Shown in pieces: positions 8,208 to 15,799 of a DNA stretch of 64,000 bases. Where the stretch lies: contig NZ_JACOOR010000002.1 of NCBI RefSeq assembly GCF_014290175.1, forward strand, positions 448,773-512,772, in the 5' to 3' direction. The DNA comes from Anaerosacchariphilus hominis (GTDB lineage: Bacteria > Bacillota > Clostridia > Lachnospirales > Lachnospiraceae). The position numbers were made by a program, and so were the translations under genes. Numbering within the stretch: position 1 is the first letter of the stretch; each line of letters begins with the position of its first letter. The notes below the pieces were generated by a model, which saw only the letters and a list, made by a program, of their open reading frames with translations, had not been told where the DNA came from and did no database searches.

Positions 8208-10468
8208 GAAAACGGGAACGCAAGAAGGACGCCATAGCGCTGGTGACCGGACAGCCAGTCTATGTAGATGACCTCGCCCCGAAGGAATGTCTGGTGGTAA
8301 AGCTTCTTCGCAGCCCCCACGCCAATGCCATCGTGGAGGACGTAAACTATGCGGCGGCCCTGAAGATTCCGGGTATCGAGGCAGTGTATACCTGGAAGGA
8401 CGTGCCGAAGAACCGGTTTGCCACAGCGGGACAGACCTATCCGGAGTGGAGCCCCTACGACCATCTGATTCTCGATCAGCATGTGCGCTTCGTGGGCGAT
8501 CCGGTAGCGATTGTAGCAGGAGAGAATGAAGCATGTGTGGACAAGGCCCTGCGGGTGATCCGGGTGAAATATCAGGTGCTTCCGGCGCTGCTGGATTATC
8601 ATGAGGCCATCGACAATGAAATCCTGGTGCATCCGGAGGACAACTGGGAATCCCGATTCCCGGTGGGAGCCGACAACAGGCGGAATCTCTGCGCCCATAT
8701 GGAGGACGGCGACGGAGATGTGGAGGCGGTCCTTGAGGACTGTGAGGTAAAGCTTACCCGCACCTACCATGTCCCGGCGGTCAACCAGGCCATGATGGAG
8801 ACCTTCCGGACCTATTGCTATATCGACACCTACGGAAGACTGGTGGTCGTAAGCTCGACCCAGATCGTATTCCATGTAAGACGAATTGTATCCACGGCCC
8901 TCGGGATTCCCAGGGCAAAGGTGCGGGCCATGAAGCCCCGGATTGGCGGCGGCTTCGGCGCCAAGCAGACGGTGGTGACGGAGATTTATCCGGCCTTTGT
9001 TACCTGGATGACAAAGAAGCCGTCCAAACTCATCTATACCAGAAAAGAAAGCCAGATTGCCGGATCTCCCCGCCATGAGATGGACGTCCGGGTCAGCATC
9101 GGCGCAGACCGGGACGGAACGATCCGGGCCATCGACCTTTACAACCTGTCCAATACAGGCGCTTACGGCGACCACGGCCCCACTACGGCGGGACTGACGG
9201 GACACAAGGCGATTCCCCTGTATACAGCCAACCTGGAGGCCTTCCGTCATGTATTTGACGTAGTCTACACGAATCAGCTTGCCACAGGCGCGTACCGGGG
9301 GTATGGAGCCACCCAGGGAATCTTTGCCCTGGAATCCATCGTAAATGAGCTGGCGACCGTTCTTCACATGGATCCGGTGGAGCTCCGCCTGAAAAATGTG
9401 GTGCGGGAAAAGATGCTTATGCCGGCTTATTTCGGCGAGGTGGCAGAGAGCTGCCGTCTGGACGAGTGTCTGGTCCGGGCCTGCGAAATGATTGGCTGGA
9501 AGGAAAAATACCCTGCCCGGGATATGGGAAATGGCAAGGTACGCGCCGTAGGCGTGGGCATGGCCATGCAGGGCTCCTGTATCTCCAACGTGGACGTGGG
9601 ATCCGCGACAATCATGCTCAACGAGGACGGCACCTATAAGCTGGCCATCGCGGCGGCGGATATGGGAACCGGCTGTGATACCATTCTGGCCCAGATGGCG
9701 GCGGAATGTCTGCATGTGACCACCGACGAGATCTTCGTCTCCGGCGCGGACACAGACAGCTCCCCCTATGATTCCGGATCCTACGCCTCCAGTACCACCT
9801 ATATTACCGGCCAGGCCGTGGTCAAGGCGGCCACAGAGCTGGAAAAACGGATCTGCCAGGTAGCGGCAGGCATGCTGGAATGCGACCCGGAGGACGTGGA
9901 GTTCGACGGCAGAAAAGCCACCGATGTGAAAACCGGAAAATCCGTTACCAGCGAGGAGATCGGCTACAAGGCTCAGGTCTGCAACAAAATCGCGTTACAG
10001 GTGACAGAAAGCCACAGCTCCCCGGTATCGCCGCCTCCCTATATGGCAGGCGCGGTGGAAATCGAGCTGGATAAGGAGACGGGCCATGTGGAGATCCTGG
10101 ACTATGCGGCAGTGGTAGACTGCGGTACGGTTGTGAACCCGAACCTGGCGACCGTTCAGGTGGAGGGAGGCTTAGGTCAGGGAATCGGTATGACTCTCTA
10201 CGAGAATATTCAGTACACGGAAAAGGGTAAGCTTCGCAACAGCTCCCTGATGCAGTACAAGATCCCGACCCGCCAGGATATGGGACATTTCCGGGTGGAA
10301 TTTAAGCCGAGCTTCGAGCCCACCGGCCCCTTCGGCGTGAAATCCATCGGTGAGATCGTGATCAACACTCCGGCTCCGGCCCTGGCCCATGCCATCTATA
10401 ACGCGACGGGCGTATGGCACCGGAACCTGCCGATTACCAGTGAGAAGATTGCGCTGGGGACAGACTGA
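8195..10468 (+). CDS. Molybdenum hydroxylase molybdopterin-binding subunit (xanthine dehydrogenase type)
   Basis: The catalytic large subunit (757 residues) of a xanthine dehydrogenase-like enzyme. It has the domain order of the family: aldehyde-oxidase a/b hammerhead N-terminus, then molybdopterin-binding segments. Family motifs are IGGGFGAKQ near residue 250, TGAYRGYG near 366, DMGTGCDT, and the C-terminal GVKSIGE in which Glu720 matches the catalytic base. The ribosome binding site GGAGG lies inside the preceding gene. With SelD, YedF, YqeB and YqeC next to it, this is probably a selenium-dependent molybdenum hydroxylase carrying a labile terminal Se ligand. Substrate xanthine or another purine is inferred from the adjacent NCS2 permease; purine or nicotinate hydroxylase remain alternatives. 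Confidence 0.9.
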   Translation: MREVGKRERKKDAIALVTGQPVYVDDLAPKECLVVKLLRSPHANAIVEDVNYAAALKIPGIEAVYTWKDVPKNRFATAGQTYPEWSPYDHLILDQHVRFVGDPVAIVAGENEACVDKALRVIRVKYQVLPALLDYHEAIDNEILVHPEDNWESRFPVGADNRRNLCAHMEDGDGDVEAVLEDCEVKLTRTYHVPAVNQAMMETFRTYCYIDTYGRLVVVSSTQIVFHVRRIVSTALGIPRAKVRAMKPRIGGGFGAKQTVVTEIYPAFVTWMTKKPSKLIYTRKESQIAGSPRHEMDVRVSIGADRDGTIRAIDLYNLSNTGAYGDHGPTTAGLTGHKAIPLYTANLEAFRHVFDVVYTNQLATGAYRGYGATQGIFALESIVNELATVLHMDPVELRLKNVVREKMLMPAYFGEVAESCRLDECLVRACEMIGWKEKYPARDMGNGKVRAVGVGMAMQGSCISNVDVGSATIMLNEDGTYKLAIAAADMGTGCDTILAQMAAECLHVTTDEIFVSGADTDSSPYDSGSYASSTTYITGQAVVKAATELEKRICQVAAGMLECDPEDVEFDGRKATDVKTGKSVTSEEIGYKAQVCNKIALQVTESHSSPVSPPPYMAGAVEIELDKETGHVEILDYAAVVDCGTVVNPNLATVQVEGGLGQGIGMTLYENIQYTEKGKLRNSSLMQYKIPTRQDMGHFRVEFKPSFEPTGPFGVKSIGEIVINTPAPALAHAIYNATGVWHRNLPITSEKIALGTD

Positions 10469-10480
10469 TTCGGATAAGAC

Positions 10481-11284
10481 ATGTTAAAAGAATGGATAGA
10501 CGGAAAATGGGTGGAGCGGGAGTCACTGCTGGCTGCCCTGGGGCTGGTTGAAAGCAGCTTTGCTTCCGGCAGGAAGCCGGAAAAAAACTGCGTCGTTTCC
10601 ATCGTGGGCGCGGGCGGAAAAACCACCTGCCTGCGCCGCTTACAGGTGGAGTGTAAAAAACTGGGAATCTCAGCGGCCGCAGGCACCACCACCCATATCC
10701 AATATGAAAAGAATACCGGATTTCTGGACCGTCCGGATCTGCAGGCGGCCCGGGAGATGTTAAAGAATACAGGCACTCTCTGGATGGGAGAGCCTGTTTC
10801 CGACTGGAAATGTAAAGCGCTGCCGGATCCGTTTTACAGGGAGCTTCTGGCGGAGGGGATCTGGCTTCTTCTGGAGGCAGACGGAGCCAGAGAGAAGCCG
10901 GTCAAAGCGCCCAGGGAGGGCGAACCGGTAATTTTGTCGGAGACCGGTCTTGTGCTCTGCGTGTATGGACTGGACGGAGTGGGGCAGCCTATCAAAGAGG
11001 TCTGCTGCCGTGTGGAAGAGGTCTGCGCCATTCTCGGAAAAGAAGAGAAGGAGGTCCTGACGGCGGCAGATTTGGCGAAGCTGGCGGCTAGCCCGGCAGG
11101 AGGAAGAAAGGGCGTAAGACCCGGTATGGACTACGCGGTGCTGTTTAACAAGGCGGATACCCGGGAGCGGGAGGCAGCGGCGCTGGAAGCCGCGAAAGCG
11201 CTTGCGGGTCCGGAAACGAGGATTCTCATGGCGGCGGATCTGATGCCGCCCTGGAACCTTCTGAGAGCAGGAGAGAAAAGATGA
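10481..11284 (+). CDS. yqeC: Selenium-dependent hydroxylase maturation protein YqeC
   Basis: A 267-residue protein with an N-terminal P-loop-like motif GAGGKTT (about residues 46-52) and the downstream stretch AAGTTTHI characteristic of YqeC. The family is a marker of selenium-dependent molybdenum hydroxylases. It is thought to act in selenium insertion, but the reaction is not established. It overlaps yqeB by 4 bases (ATGA). Confidence 0.88.
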   Translation: MLKEWIDGKWVERESLLAALGLVESSFASGRKPEKNCVVSIVGAGGKTTCLRRLQVECKKLGISAAAGTTTHIQYEKNTGFLDRPDLQAAREMLKNTGTLWMGEPVSDWKCKALPDPFYRELLAEGIWLLLEADGAREKPVKAPREGEPVILSETGLVLCVYGLDGVGQPIKEVCCRVEEVCAILGKEEKEVLTAADLAKLAASPAGGRKGVRPGMDYAVLFNKADTREREAAALEAAKALAGPETRILMAADLMPPWNLLRAGEKR

Positions 11285-12624
11285 AGATCGTAATCAAGGG
11301 AGCCGGGGATCTGGCCACCGGCGTGGCCTGGGAGCTTTTCCGGGAGGGCCACCGGATTATCATGACAGAAATCGCCGTACCGCTGACGGTACGCCGCCAG
11401 GTAGCTTATTCCCGGGCGGTCTATGAGGGACGGGCGGAAGTAGAGGGCGTGACCGGCGTGCTGGCCGGATCGGCGGAGGAAGCCATAGCCCTCTCGGAAC
11501 AGGGCGTCATCAGCGTGCTGGTGGATCCGGAAGCCCGGGTGCGAAAGATCTGGCAGCCGGAGGTGGTCATCGACGCCATCATGGCGAAGAAAAATATCGG
11601 AACAGCGCTTACGGACGCGCCGCTGGTGTTGGCCCTGGGGCCAGGCTTCCGGGCAAGGACAGACTGCCACGCGGTCATTGAGACCATGCGCGGCGAAAAT
11701 CTGGGACGCCCGATCTATAAGGGCAGCGCCATTCCCAATACGGGTGTACCGGGCATGGTGGGAGGCTACGCCATGGAGCGCCTGATTAAGGCTCCCGGGG
11801 ACGGCCGGATGGAGCCGGTGGCAGCCATCGGAGACATCGTAGAGAAGGGCAGCGTCCTGGCCTATACAGGCGGGGAGCCGGTGTACGCGCAGATTGACGG
11901 CGTTATCCGGGGCATGCTGCAGGCAGGCGTGCCGGTAAAGAAGGGCATGAAAATCGGGGACGTGGATCCGAGAAAGGACGAAAGCCTGGTTCACCTCATT
12001 TCCGATAAATCCCATAAGATAGGACGGGGCTGCGCAGAGGCCATCCGGACGCTGGTAGGGCGGCAGTACGGTATCGTGGCGCTGGCAGCGGGGCTGTCCA
12101 GCCGGTACGGCGGAAATAAGCTTCTGGAGGAGCAGGTGGACGGGCGCCCTCTGTACGAAGTAACTTTGGATAAGCTGGGCGCTTTTTCAGACTGTACCCG
12201 TGTAATTGTGACCCGGTTTCCGGAAATAGCTGGGGCGGCCGGGGAGCGCGGCGTAAGGGCTGTGATAAATCAGGAGCCGGAGCGGGGGATCAGCCATTCC
12301 CTGCAGCTTGGACTTACGGAATGTCTTCGGCAGAATCCGGATCTGCGGGGCGTATTGTGTATGGTCTGCGACCAGCCCTATCTGGAACCGGCGACCATGG
12401 AAAGACTTCTGGAGGAGGGCTTTTCTTATCCCGGGGCTATCGTCTGCGCCGGACACGGGGAGCGGCGGGGTAATCCGGTTCTCTGGGATCGAAGCTATTT
12501 CCCGGAGCTTCTGGAGCTGACCGGCGATACCGGAGGCCGTCAGGTGATAAAGCGGTATCCGGAAAGGGTGCGCCTGGTGGAATGTGGGGAAAAGGAACTC
12601 GCAGATGTGGATATCCGCGCGTAA
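11281..12624 (+). CDS. YqeB-MocA fusion: Se-hydroxylase maturation protein with MobA-like nucleotidyltransferase
   Basis: 447 residues with two parts. Residues 1-260 match the YqeB (EF2563-type) selenium-dependent molybdenum hydroxylase maturation family: an N-terminal Rossmann-like KGAGDLATGVAWEL, then GPGFRARTDCHAVIETMRG. From about residue 264 a MobA/MocA-like NTP-transferase begins (GIVALAAGLSSRYGGNK), typical of enzymes that attach CMP to the molybdenum cofactor for xanthine-dehydrogenase-type hydroxylases. Such domains are often separate genes. Fusion in one chain suggests that cofactor cytidylylation and selenium loading are coordinated, which is inference. Confidence 0.85.
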   Translation: MKIVIKGAGDLATGVAWELFREGHRIIMTEIAVPLTVRRQVAYSRAVYEGRAEVEGVTGVLAGSAEEAIALSEQGVISVLVDPEARVRKIWQPEVVIDAIMAKKNIGTALTDAPLVLALGPGFRARTDCHAVIETMRGENLGRPIYKGSAIPNTGVPGMVGGYAMERLIKAPGDGRMEPVAAIGDIVEKGSVLAYTGGEPVYAQIDGVIRGMLQAGVPVKKGMKIGDVDPRKDESLVHLISDKSHKIGRGCAEAIRTLVGRQYGIVALAAGLSSRYGGNKLLEEQVDGRPLYEVTLDKLGAFSDCTRVIVTRFPEIAGAAGERGVRAVINQEPERGISHSLQLGLTECLRQNPDLRGVLCMVCDQPYLEPATMERLLEEGFSYPGAIVCAGHGERRGNPVLWDRSYFPELLELTGDTGGRQVIKRYPERVRLVECGEKELADVDIRA

Positions 12625-12637
12625 AGAAAGAAGGATT

Positions 12638-13672
12638 GTGGAAAACTTGCGTCATTTATATAGCATCTTACAGGAACAAAAGGATAAAAAGGAAAAACGG
12701 ATTCTGACCGTCTTAAAGGGACCCCATGCTGGGGAAAAAGCCTTTTTTGCCGGAGACGGGCTTCTCTGGGAGAAAACCGGACAGGGCTTTTTCACAGAAC
12801 ACCGGGAGGAGGCCGGGGCAATCCGGGCCGAAGGACAGCAGGAGCTGGCAGGGGAGACGGTATTCTGCGACTGTCTGGGAGAAGCGAAGAAGCTGGTGAT
12901 CTGCGGCGCGGGCCATGTGGGCGTGGCGCTGCTTCGTATGGCTCTCCTGCTGGGCTTTGATGTGACGGTTCTGGAGGACCGCCCGTACTTTGCGGACGGA
13001 GCCAGACGGGCCGGAGCGAAGCGGGTGATCTGCGACAGCTTCGAACAGGGGCTGGACGCAGTGGACAGCGACGAGGATACGTATTTTGTCGTCATGACCC
13101 GGGGACACCGCTACGATCTCATTTGCCTGGAAAAGATTCTGGGGAAGAACTATGCCTATCTGGGTATGATGGGCAGCAGGGGCCGGTCGGCGCTTGTGAA
13201 AAAGAAGCTGCTGGAGCAGGGCTTTCCGGCAGGACAGGTGGAGGAACTTCACGCACCCATTGGACTGAGCATTCACGCGGAGACGCCGGAGGAAATCGCG
13301 GTCTCGATACTGGGAGAAATCATTTCCGTCAAAAACGGAGATAAGAAGAACAGCAGCTTCTCGGAGGAGCAGTTGGAGCTTCTCGGGGACGGGACGGACA
13401 CACGGGCGAAGGTGCTGTGTACCATCGTAGCCCGCCGGGGCTCGGCGCCAAGAAGTGTCGGTACCAAAATGCTGGTGCTGGAGGACGGCACCGTATCCGG
13501 AACCATCGGCGGCGGCTGTGTGGAAGCGGGCGTGAAGGAAAAAGCCCGCTGGCTTATGCAGGATAAGGAAAAGCGGCAGGAGCTGATTCCTGTGAGCATG
13601 ACAGCCTGCGACGCGGAGGAAGAGGGCATGGTCTGCGGCGGTGTCATAGAGGTGCTGCTGGAGAAATGCTGA
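12638..13672 (+). CDS. XdhC/CoxF-family molybdenum hydroxylase accessory protein, domains in unusual order
   Basis: 344 residues. The GTG at 12638 is preferred because AAAGAAAGAAGG lies 5-6 bases upstream; the more upstream GTG at 12584 sits inside yqeB-mocA. A Rossmann domain comes first (VICGAGHVGVALLRMA, about residues 88-103; DRPYFADGARRAGA). The XdhC/CoxI domain follows at the C-terminus (ARRGSAPRSVGTKMLV ... GTIGGGCVEAGV). Classical XdhC has the CoxI domain first. The family binds molybdenum cofactor, promotes its sulfuration and inserts it into xanthine dehydrogenase. This copy closes the selenium-hydroxylase cluster. Confidence 0.85.
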   Translation: MENLRHLYSILQEQKDKKEKRILTVLKGPHAGEKAFFAGDGLLWEKTGQGFFTEHREEAGAIRAEGQQELAGETVFCDCLGEAKKLVICGAGHVGVALLRMALLLGFDVTVLEDRPYFADGARRAGAKRVICDSFEQGLDAVDSDEDTYFVVMTRGHRYDLICLEKILGKNYAYLGMMGSRGRSALVKKKLLEQGFPAGQVEELHAPIGLSIHAETPEEIAVSILGEIISVKNGDKKNSSFSEEQLELLGDGTDTRAKVLCTIVARRGSAPRSVGTKMLVLEDGTVSGTIGGGCVEAGVKEKARWLMQDKEKRQELIPVSMTACDAEEEGMVCGGVIEVLLEKC

Positions 13673-13703
13673 AAGAATTTTAAAATGATACAAGCCGGAT
13701 ACA

Positions 13704-13738
13704 TTCCTCACCTATACTGAGCTTCAAGAGGTGAGGAA
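13704..13738 (+). promoter_or_regulatory. Hairpin that covers the vanY-like ribosome binding site
   Basis: A perfect 10-bp inverted repeat, TTCCTCACCT (13704-13713) and AGGTGAGGAA (13729-13738), has a 15-base loop. Its right arm is the Shine-Dalgarno sequence AGAGGTGA of the following gene (ATG at 13740), so in RNA the stem would hide the ribosome binding site. There is no T-run, so it is not a terminator. It could equally be a DNA operator. Confidence 0.5.
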
Positions 13739-13739
13739 C

Positions 13740-14570
13740 ATGCAGCGTGAGCATGTATATGAGAGACCGGGGCGTTCCGAATCCCGCCGTCGCCGCCGGC
13801 AGAGGCAGTTTTATCGGATTCTTGCAGCCATCTGGCTGATGGCCTTTGTGCTGGGATTGCTTTGCGGGAAGCTTGTATTTGAGAAAGAGACGGGTCTGCT
13901 GGCGAGAGCCGGAGCGGAACCGGCGGCAGAAGAATCCGAAAATGACAGGACGCAGACGGCTGAGTACGACAATGGGACAATCGATAACCCGGACGGGGAA
14001 GAAAGCGCCGGGGACTGGAAGCTGACCCTGGTCAACGCCACGCATCCCATGGCGGAGGGCTATCGTCCCCGGGTGTCGGAAATCGAGAATAATTACTATT
14101 TTGACAGCCGGGCGGTGGGAGAGCTGCAGCAGATGCTGGCAGACGGAAGGAAGCAGGGATTGGACTTCTGGATCTGCTCGGCCTACCGGACCATGGAGAA
14201 GCAGACGGACCTTTACAACAATAAGGTGAGCCGTCTGCAGGCCGAGGGCTTAAGCTATGAGGAAGCCTATCGTCAGGCGGGAACCGTTGTGGCCTACCCC
14301 GGAACCAGCGAGCATAACCTGGGACTGGCGGCAGATATTGTGGCAAAGGATTATCAGCTTCTGGACGATAAGCAGGCAGAGACGCCGGAGGCTAAATGGC
14401 TCGAGGAAAACTGCTGGCGCTACGGCTTTATCCTGCGCTATCCCACGGATAAGACCGGGGAAACAGGGATTATCTTCGAACCCTGGCATTACCGCTATGT
14501 GGGGAAAGAGGCCGCCAGGGAAATCATGGAGCAGGGAATCTGCCTGGAGGAGTATCTGGGCATGAAATAA
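13740..14570 (+). CDS. VanY-like D-alanyl-D-alanine carboxypeptidase (M15B), membrane anchored
   Basis: 276 residues from the ATG at 13740, which has the full Shine-Dalgarno AGAGGTGA five bases upstream; a GTG at 13731 overlaps that site and is less likely. A basic N-terminus is followed by a hydrophobic anchor (about residues 22-44), so the catalytic domain is outside the cell. The M15 zinc site appears as SEHNLGLAADI (SxHxxGxAxD) and EPWHYRY. It would trim the terminal D-Ala of peptidoglycan stem peptides. No van resistance genes surround it, so a housekeeping wall role is more likely than glycopeptide resistance. Confidence 0.88.
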   Translation: MQREHVYERPGRSESRRRRRQRQFYRILAAIWLMAFVLGLLCGKLVFEKETGLLARAGAEPAAEESENDRTQTAEYDNGTIDNPDGEESAGDWKLTLVNATHPMAEGYRPRVSEIENNYYFDSRAVGELQQMLADGRKQGLDFWICSAYRTMEKQTDLYNNKVSRLQAEGLSYEEAYRQAGTVVAYPGTSEHNLGLAADIVAKDYQLLDDKQAETPEAKWLEENCWRYGFILRYPTDKTGETGIIFEPWHYRYVGKEAAREIMEQGICLEEYLGMK

Positions 14571-14585
14571 GAGGGAGCAGAACAC

Positions 14586-15233
14586 ATGAACCGAATCAAT
14601 TATCAGAAGGAACTGGATAAAGTTATCAATCGCCTGGAACAGCAGGGCCGGGTGCCCCGTCTTCTGCTCCACAGCTGCTGCGCGCCCTGCAGCAGCTACG
14701 TGCTGGAATACCTGTCCCGGTATTTTGAAATCACCGTCTTTTATTACAATCCGAACATCTATCCGCCGGAGGAATTCGGAATGCGTGTGGAGGAGCAGAA
14801 GCGCCTGATTGCCCAGCTTCCCGCAGAGCATCCCATCTCCTTCCTGGACGGGCCTTACGAGCCGGAGCGCTTCTATGAGATGGCCCGGGGACTGGAGCAG
14901 GTTCCCGAGGGAGGGGAGCGCTGCTTTAAGTGCTACCGTCTGCGTCTTACAGAAACTGCGGAGATGGCCCGCGCCGGAAAATACGATTACTTTACCACGA
15001 CCCTGTCCATCAGCCCCTTAAAGAACGCGGAGAAGCTCAATGAGATCGGCGGTCAGCTGGCGAAAGACTATGGCGTGGACTATCTCTACAGCGATTTCAA
15101 AAAACGGAACGGTTACAAGCGCTCCACAGAGCTGTCCAGGGAATACGGTCTCTACCGGCAGGATTACTGCGGCTGTGTGTTCTCCATGCGGGAGCGCCGC
15201 ACGCAGCAGAAGGCCGCCGTAAAAGAAATTTAA
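14586..15233 (+). CDS. queH: Epoxyqueuosine reductase QueH
   Basis: 215 residues, the DUF208/QueH family that reduces epoxyqueuosine to queuosine in tRNA, replacing the cobalamin-dependent QueG. The N-terminal LLLHSCCAPCSS holds vicinal Cys31-Cys32 and Cys35. Further cysteines occur in RCFKCYRL and DYCGCVF, matching the iron-sulfur and metal ligands of the family. It follows the VanY-like gene by 15 bases with GAGGGAGCAG as ribosome binding site, probably in the same transcript. Confidence 0.92.
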   Translation: MNRINYQKELDKVINRLEQQGRVPRLLLHSCCAPCSSYVLEYLSRYFEITVFYYNPNIYPPEEFGMRVEEQKRLIAQLPAEHPISFLDGPYEPERFYEMARGLEQVPEGGERCFKCYRLRLTETAEMARAGKYDYFTTTLSISPLKNAEKLNEIGGQLAKDYGVDYLYSDFKKRNGYKRSTELSREYGLYRQDYCGCVFSMRERRTQQKAAVKEI

Positions 15234-15298
15234 AACTATATGAAATGTGGAAAAAAACAGAATAGTTTTCAAAATATGAAAAAATATGAAAAAGAAGG

Positions 15299-15327
15299 TT
15301 GACAAATAGAGAAACATCCCGTATAAT
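15299..15327 (+). promoter_or_regulatory. Sigma-70-type promoter of tRNA-Gly
   Basis: A perfect -35 TTGACA (15299-15304) and -10 TATAAT (15322-15327) are separated by 17 bases. Transcription should begin about 30 bases before the mature tRNA end. Confidence 0.85.
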
Positions 15328-15365
15328 ATGTTTTGTTGCTGCTTCAGTAAGAAGCAAACACAAAT

Positions 15366-15438
15366 GCGATAGTGGCGTAGTTGGTAACGCGCGACCTTGC
15401 CAAGGTCGAGACCGCGGGTTCGAGCCCCGTCTATCGCT
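15366..15438 (+). tRNA. tRNA-Gly (anticodon GCC)
   Basis: A 73-base cloverleaf. The 7-bp acceptor stem pairs GCGATAG (15366-15372) with CTATCGC (15431-15437), followed by T as discriminator. The anticodon arm is GACC-TTGCCAA-GGTC, giving anticodon GCC. The T arm contains GGTTCGAGCCC. The 3' CCA is not encoded. It has its own promoter and terminator, so it is a monocistronic unit. Confidence 0.95.
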
Positions 15439-15449
15439 CGTCTGGAAAA

Positions 15450-15479
15450 GGAATTCTGAGAGATCAGAGTTCCTTTTTT
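15450..15479 (+). terminator. Intrinsic terminator of tRNA-Gly
   Basis: A 10-bp stem (15450-15459 with 15464-15473, GAGA loop, one G-T pair) is followed by six T (15474-15479). The T-run is shared with the left arm of the adjoining hairpin-rich repeat. Confidence 0.85.
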
Positions 15480-15616
15480 ATATAATAGGAAATTCCGATA
15501 GAATTCCCTATTATATAAAAGCAAGCAGAGCTTGCAAAGATGCGCACTCGGCGCAGTGGTAGATGGTTGCCAAGGCAACCGCGCCTCGGCGCGAGAATGT
15601 GCCAACGGCACATTCT
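15476..15616 (-). repeat. Multi-hairpin intergenic element, copy A
   Basis: A 141-base element made of consecutive hairpins. Read on the minus strand it has the same order as copies B and C: AGAATGTGCC hairpin (15594-15616), GCGCC/GGCGC, GGTTGCC/GGCAACC, a conserved core around TGCGC/GCGCA, GCAAGC/GCTTGC, then a long terminal hairpin (15476-15520). The outer arm of the terminal hairpin is TTTTATATAATAGG/CCTATTATATAAAA, different from the other copies but still fully paired. The element is flanked by T-runs and joins the tRNA terminator. No plausible gene lies within it. Confidence 0.9.
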
Positions 15617-15718
15617 TTTTTCCTCGTGTTTCTGATTCCCAAATAGAAATGCTTCCGTTGAAACCGGGGCACTCCAGGAAAATTCTGCCCCGTTTTGCTC
15701 CGGACCTCGGGCGGGATG

Positions 15719-15747
15719 TTGACATCAGTTCCGGTTTTCTGTAAAAT
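15719..15747 (+). promoter_or_regulatory. Promoter of the TetR-type regulator / alcohol dehydrogenase operon
   Basis: -35 TTGACA (15719-15724), 17-base spacer and -10 TAAAAT (15742-15747). Just upstream a CGGGGCA/TGCCCCG hairpin followed by TTTT (15665-15696) may be a weak terminator. The rest of 15622-15799 shows no gene. Confidence 0.7.
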
Positions 15748-15799
15748 GAAAAGACAATGATAGTCGGGAATAAAATTTGACTGAATAAAGGGATTGTAT

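Noticed and set aside
8132..9715. 527-codon minus-strand open frame
   Set aside because: Antisense to the molybdopterin subunit, with no motif or ribosome binding site.
13740..14570. Glycopeptide resistance role for the VanY-like gene
   Set aside because: No vanHAX/vanRS-like genes flank it; the neighbours are QueH and a tRNA.
15476..15616. Possible CRISPR array
   Set aside because: Hairpins are adjacent, differ from each other, and there are no equal spacers or cas genes anywhere in the window.
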